Part shown: positions 62,273-64,000 of the stretch, in pieces | Layout of the letters: every line of letters begins with the position of its first letter | Position numbering within the stretch: the stretch's first letter is position 1 | NCBI RefSeq assembly: GCF_000293885.2 | Contig: NZ_CP010945.1 | Location: 2,376,001 to 2,440,000, forward strand | DNA from: Pseudomonas fluorescens NCIMB 11764 | GTDB taxonomy: Bacteria > Pseudomonadota > Gammaproteobacteria > Pseudomonadales > Pseudomonadaceae | Direction of reading: 5' to 3' | Length of the DNA stretch: 64,000 nt | Made by a program: the position numbers and the translations under genes | Notes under the pieces: model-generated | What the model was told of the DNA's origin: nothing | Databases searched by the model: none | The model's input: the letters and a program-made list of their open reading frames with translations, nothing else

Positions 62273-62402
62273 GTGGCGAGGGAGCTTGCTCCCGCTGGGT
62301 GGCGAAGCCGCCCCAAAACCAGTCATGCGGCCTGTCATGCAGACCGCATCAGCCCTTTTGGGAGTGCTCCGCACTCCAGCGGGAGCAAGCTCCCTCGCCA
62401 CG
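62273..62402. repeat. Inverted REP pair inside the ABC operon
   Basis: 'gtggcgagggagcttgctcc' at 62273 and inverted 'gagcaagctccctcgccac' ending 62402, in the 222-base gap between binding-protein and ATPase genes. This is where differential mRNA stability would raise the binding protein over the membrane parts. Confidence 0.8.
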
Positions 62403-62415
62403 GGGGGGCGGTGTG

Positions 62416-63567
62416 TTATCTGCCGCCCATGATCGCGATGTAGTCCTGGGTCCAGCGGCTGTATGGCACGAACTTGCCGCCTTCAGCCTGCGGGGTTTTC
62501 CAGAAGGCGATTTTTTCGAACTGGTCGAAACCGTTGGTCTTGCAGCCTTCGGCGCCGAGCAATTCACTCTCTTTGCAGCCCGCGGGAACCGACGGCAACG
62601 AACCGAACCAGGCGGCCAGGTCGCCCTGGACCTTCGGTTGCAGCGAATGGTCCATCCACTTGTAGGCACAGTTTGGGTGTTTGGCGTCGGCGTGCAGCAT
62701 GGTGGTGTCGGCCCAACCCGTGGCACCTTCTTTCGGAATGACCGAAGCCACCGGCTGCTTGTCCGCCACCAGACCGTTGACCATGTAGCCCCAGGTACTG
62801 GACGCCACGACGCCTTCGTTCTTGACGTCACTCATCTGCACGGTCGCGTCATGCCAGTAGCGGTGGATCAACGGCTGCTGTTTGCGCAGCAGGTCCAGCG
62901 CGGCTTTGTATTGTTCTTCGTTGAGCTGGTACGGGTCCTTGATCCCCAGTTCCGGCCGTTTCGCCTTGAGGTAGAGCGCCGCATCGGCGATGTAGATCGG
63001 ACCGTCGTAAGCCTGGACCCGGCCCTTGTTGGACTTGCCGTCCGGCAGGGTCTGCTCTTCGAACACCACGCTCCAGCTGTCCGGGGCAGTCTTGAACACG
63101 TTGGTGTTGTACATCAGCACGTTCGGCCCCCACTGGTACGGAGTGCCAAAGGTTTGTTTGTTGACGACGTACCACGGGCCATCCTTGAGACGCGGGTCAA
63201 GGTTCTTCCAGTTCGGAATCAACGCGGTGTTGATCGGCTGTACTCGCTTGCCGACGATCAACCGCAGCGACGCATCGCCCGACGCGGTCACCAGGTCGTA
63301 GCCGCCCTTGGACATCAGGCTGACCATCTCATCGGAAGTGGCGGCCGTTTTCACGTTCACCTTGCAGCCGGTTTCCTTCTCGAAATCGGTCACCCAGTCG
63401 TAGGCCTTGTCGCTTTCGCCACGTTCGATGTAGCCGGGCCAGGCGACGATGTCCAGCTGGCCTTCGCCGGCACCGACGGCTTTCAGCGGTTCGGCGGCCT
63501 GGATGCTGGCGCTCGCCAGCAGCGCCGTGGTGATTGCACTGAGCAGTGCGGTCTTGTGCACGAACAT
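62416..63567 (-). CDS. ABC transporter substrate-binding protein, PotD/YdcS type
   Basis: 383-residue periplasmic protein with a signal peptide ('TALLSAITTALLASASIQAAE'). Segments 'LDIVAWPGYIERGESDKAYDWVTDFE', 'YDLVTASGDASLRLIVGKRVQPI' and 'PYQWGPNVLMYNT' are typical of the polyamine-binding family. It is the first ABC gene after the second dehydrogenase. Confidence 0.9.
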   Translation of the reverse strand: MFVHKTALLSAITTALLASASIQAAEPLKAVGAGEGQLDIVAWPGYIERGESDKAYDWVTDFEKETGCKVNVKTAATSDEMVSLMSKGGYDLVTASGDASLRLIVGKRVQPINTALIPNWKNLDPRLKDGPWYVVNKQTFGTPYQWGPNVLMYNTNVFKTAPDSWSVVFEEQTLPDGKSNKGRVQAYDGPIYIADAALYLKAKRPELGIKDPYQLNEEQYKAALDLLRKQQPLIHRYWHDATVQMSDVKNEGVVASSTWGYMVNGLVADKQPVASVIPKEGATGWADTTMLHADAKHPNCAYKWMDHSLQPKVQGDLAAWFGSLPSVPAGCKESELLGAEGCKTNGFDQFEKIAFWKTPQAEGGKFVPYSRWTQDYIAIMGGR

Positions 63568-63649
63568 GGGAATTCCCTCTTCTTTAATTATGGTCGGGGC
63601 AGTTGTGAACGTGGTGAAGCATGCCGTTGGCGGCTTGTTATTAGCGTAG

Positions 63650-64000
63650 TCAGAGATGCTGTCCGTGGCGCGCCATGATGTGCCGCACCACGCTGTAGTC
63701 CTGAAGCGAATCGCTGGAGAGGTCTTTGCCGTAGCCCGAGCGTTTCAGGCCGCCATGGGGCATTTCGCTGACCAGCATGAAGTGACTGTTGATCCAGGTG
63801 CAGCCGTACTGCAAGCGCGCGGCCACTTGCATGGCTTTGTCGAGGTTCTGGGTCCAGACCGAAGACGCGAGGCCGTATTCCGAATCGTTGGCCCAGTCCA
63901 CGGCTTGTTCGAGTTGATCGAAACGGGTCACGGTGACCACAGGCCCGAACACTTCGCGCTGGACGATTTCATCGCTCTGTTTGCAACCGGCGAGCAACGT
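63650..64000 (-). CDS. Second gamma-aminobutyraldehyde dehydrogenase-like enzyme, C-terminal part
   Basis: The 116 C-terminal residues of an aldehyde dehydrogenase cut by the window end; the catalytic cysteine lies outside. Segments '[20 protein letters not shown]', '[19 protein letters not shown]', '[22 protein letters not shown]' match the enzyme at 57894-59318 closely, so the two are paralogues bracketing the transporter. It stops 82 bases before the binding-protein gene. Confidence 0.88.
   Translation of the reverse strand, partial: TLLAGCKQSDEIVQREVFGPVVTVTRFDQLEQAVDWANDSEYGLASSVWTQNLDKAMQVAARLQYGCTWINSHFMLVSEMPHGGLKRSGYGKDLSSDSLQDYSVVRHIMARHGQHL

Noticed and set aside
61375..63678. Plus-strand open frame of about 767 codons opposite the ABC genes
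   Set aside because: It runs across two minus-strand genes and a REP pair, with low-complexity composition. It is an antisense artefact of codon bias.

Overview
The window looks like a chromosomal segment of a fluorescent-group Pseudomonas. It is GC-rich, has many housekeeping genes of clearly pseudomonad type (guaA, ffh, rpsP-rimM-trmD-rplS, xerD, dsbC, hom, thrC, recJ, purT, opgD), and most intergenic gaps carry the REP palindromes typical of this group (core 'gcgagggagcttgctccc' and its inverted partner). No insertion sequence, prophage, CRISPR array, rRNA or tRNA gene was seen. The first gene (guaA) and the last (an aldehyde dehydrogenase) are cut by the window ends.

Layout. 1-1334: 3' part of guaA and its terminator. 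1338-12835: a stretch that looks accessory, with a large dermonecrotic-toxin-like protein on the minus strand and a complete trehalose PTS regulon (treR divergent from treP-treC-porin-EIIA/HPr/EI-small EIIB-like protein). 12961-14846: multicopper oxidase and tadA. 14958-21118: cmoB, cmoA, YhhN-like membrane protein, chagasin-like inhibitor, an orphan small gene and a second-type Lon protease. 21356-28525: N-acetylglucosamine PTS operon nagR-nagA-nagB(SIS)-nagF-nagE, all on minus. 28973-33629: L,D-transpeptidase, two Nudix hydrolases, gamma carbonic anhydrase, DUF1289, VUT-like membrane protein, purT. 33741-37446: MHS-type transporter, CorC-like CBS protein, CcsA-like cytochrome assembly protein. 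37642-42209: ffh, rpsP-rimM-trmD-rplS, xerD. 42535-46722: dsbC, hom, thrC, a DUF3509-like gene, then a candidate structured RNA. 46898-52842: periplasmic binding-like protein, CoA transferase, YaeQ, recJ, OYE-type reductase. 52976-55802: opgD, a tiny orphan gene, a Bro-N protein. 56175-64000: APC permease and a polyamine/GABA-type ABC system flanked by two paralogous aldehyde dehydrogenases, in the same order as the E. coli ydcSTUVW (patD) locus.

How the genes work together. Two self-contained sugar phosphotransferase systems lie about 9 kb apart. Each has its own fused EIIA-HPr-EI phosphoryl donor, a membrane permease, a sugar-phosphate catabolic enzyme and a dedicated GntR-family repressor, and each appears to have an operator placed between the -35 and -10 of its promoter. 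Each system also carries an extra EIIB-like module in which the phosphoryl-accepting cysteine is replaced by alanine. I consider this shared oddity, the toxin whose three active-site positions are all altered, and a strongly folded intergenic RNA candidate at about 46739-46885 the most interesting items. I saw no obviously new multi-gene defence or mobile system.
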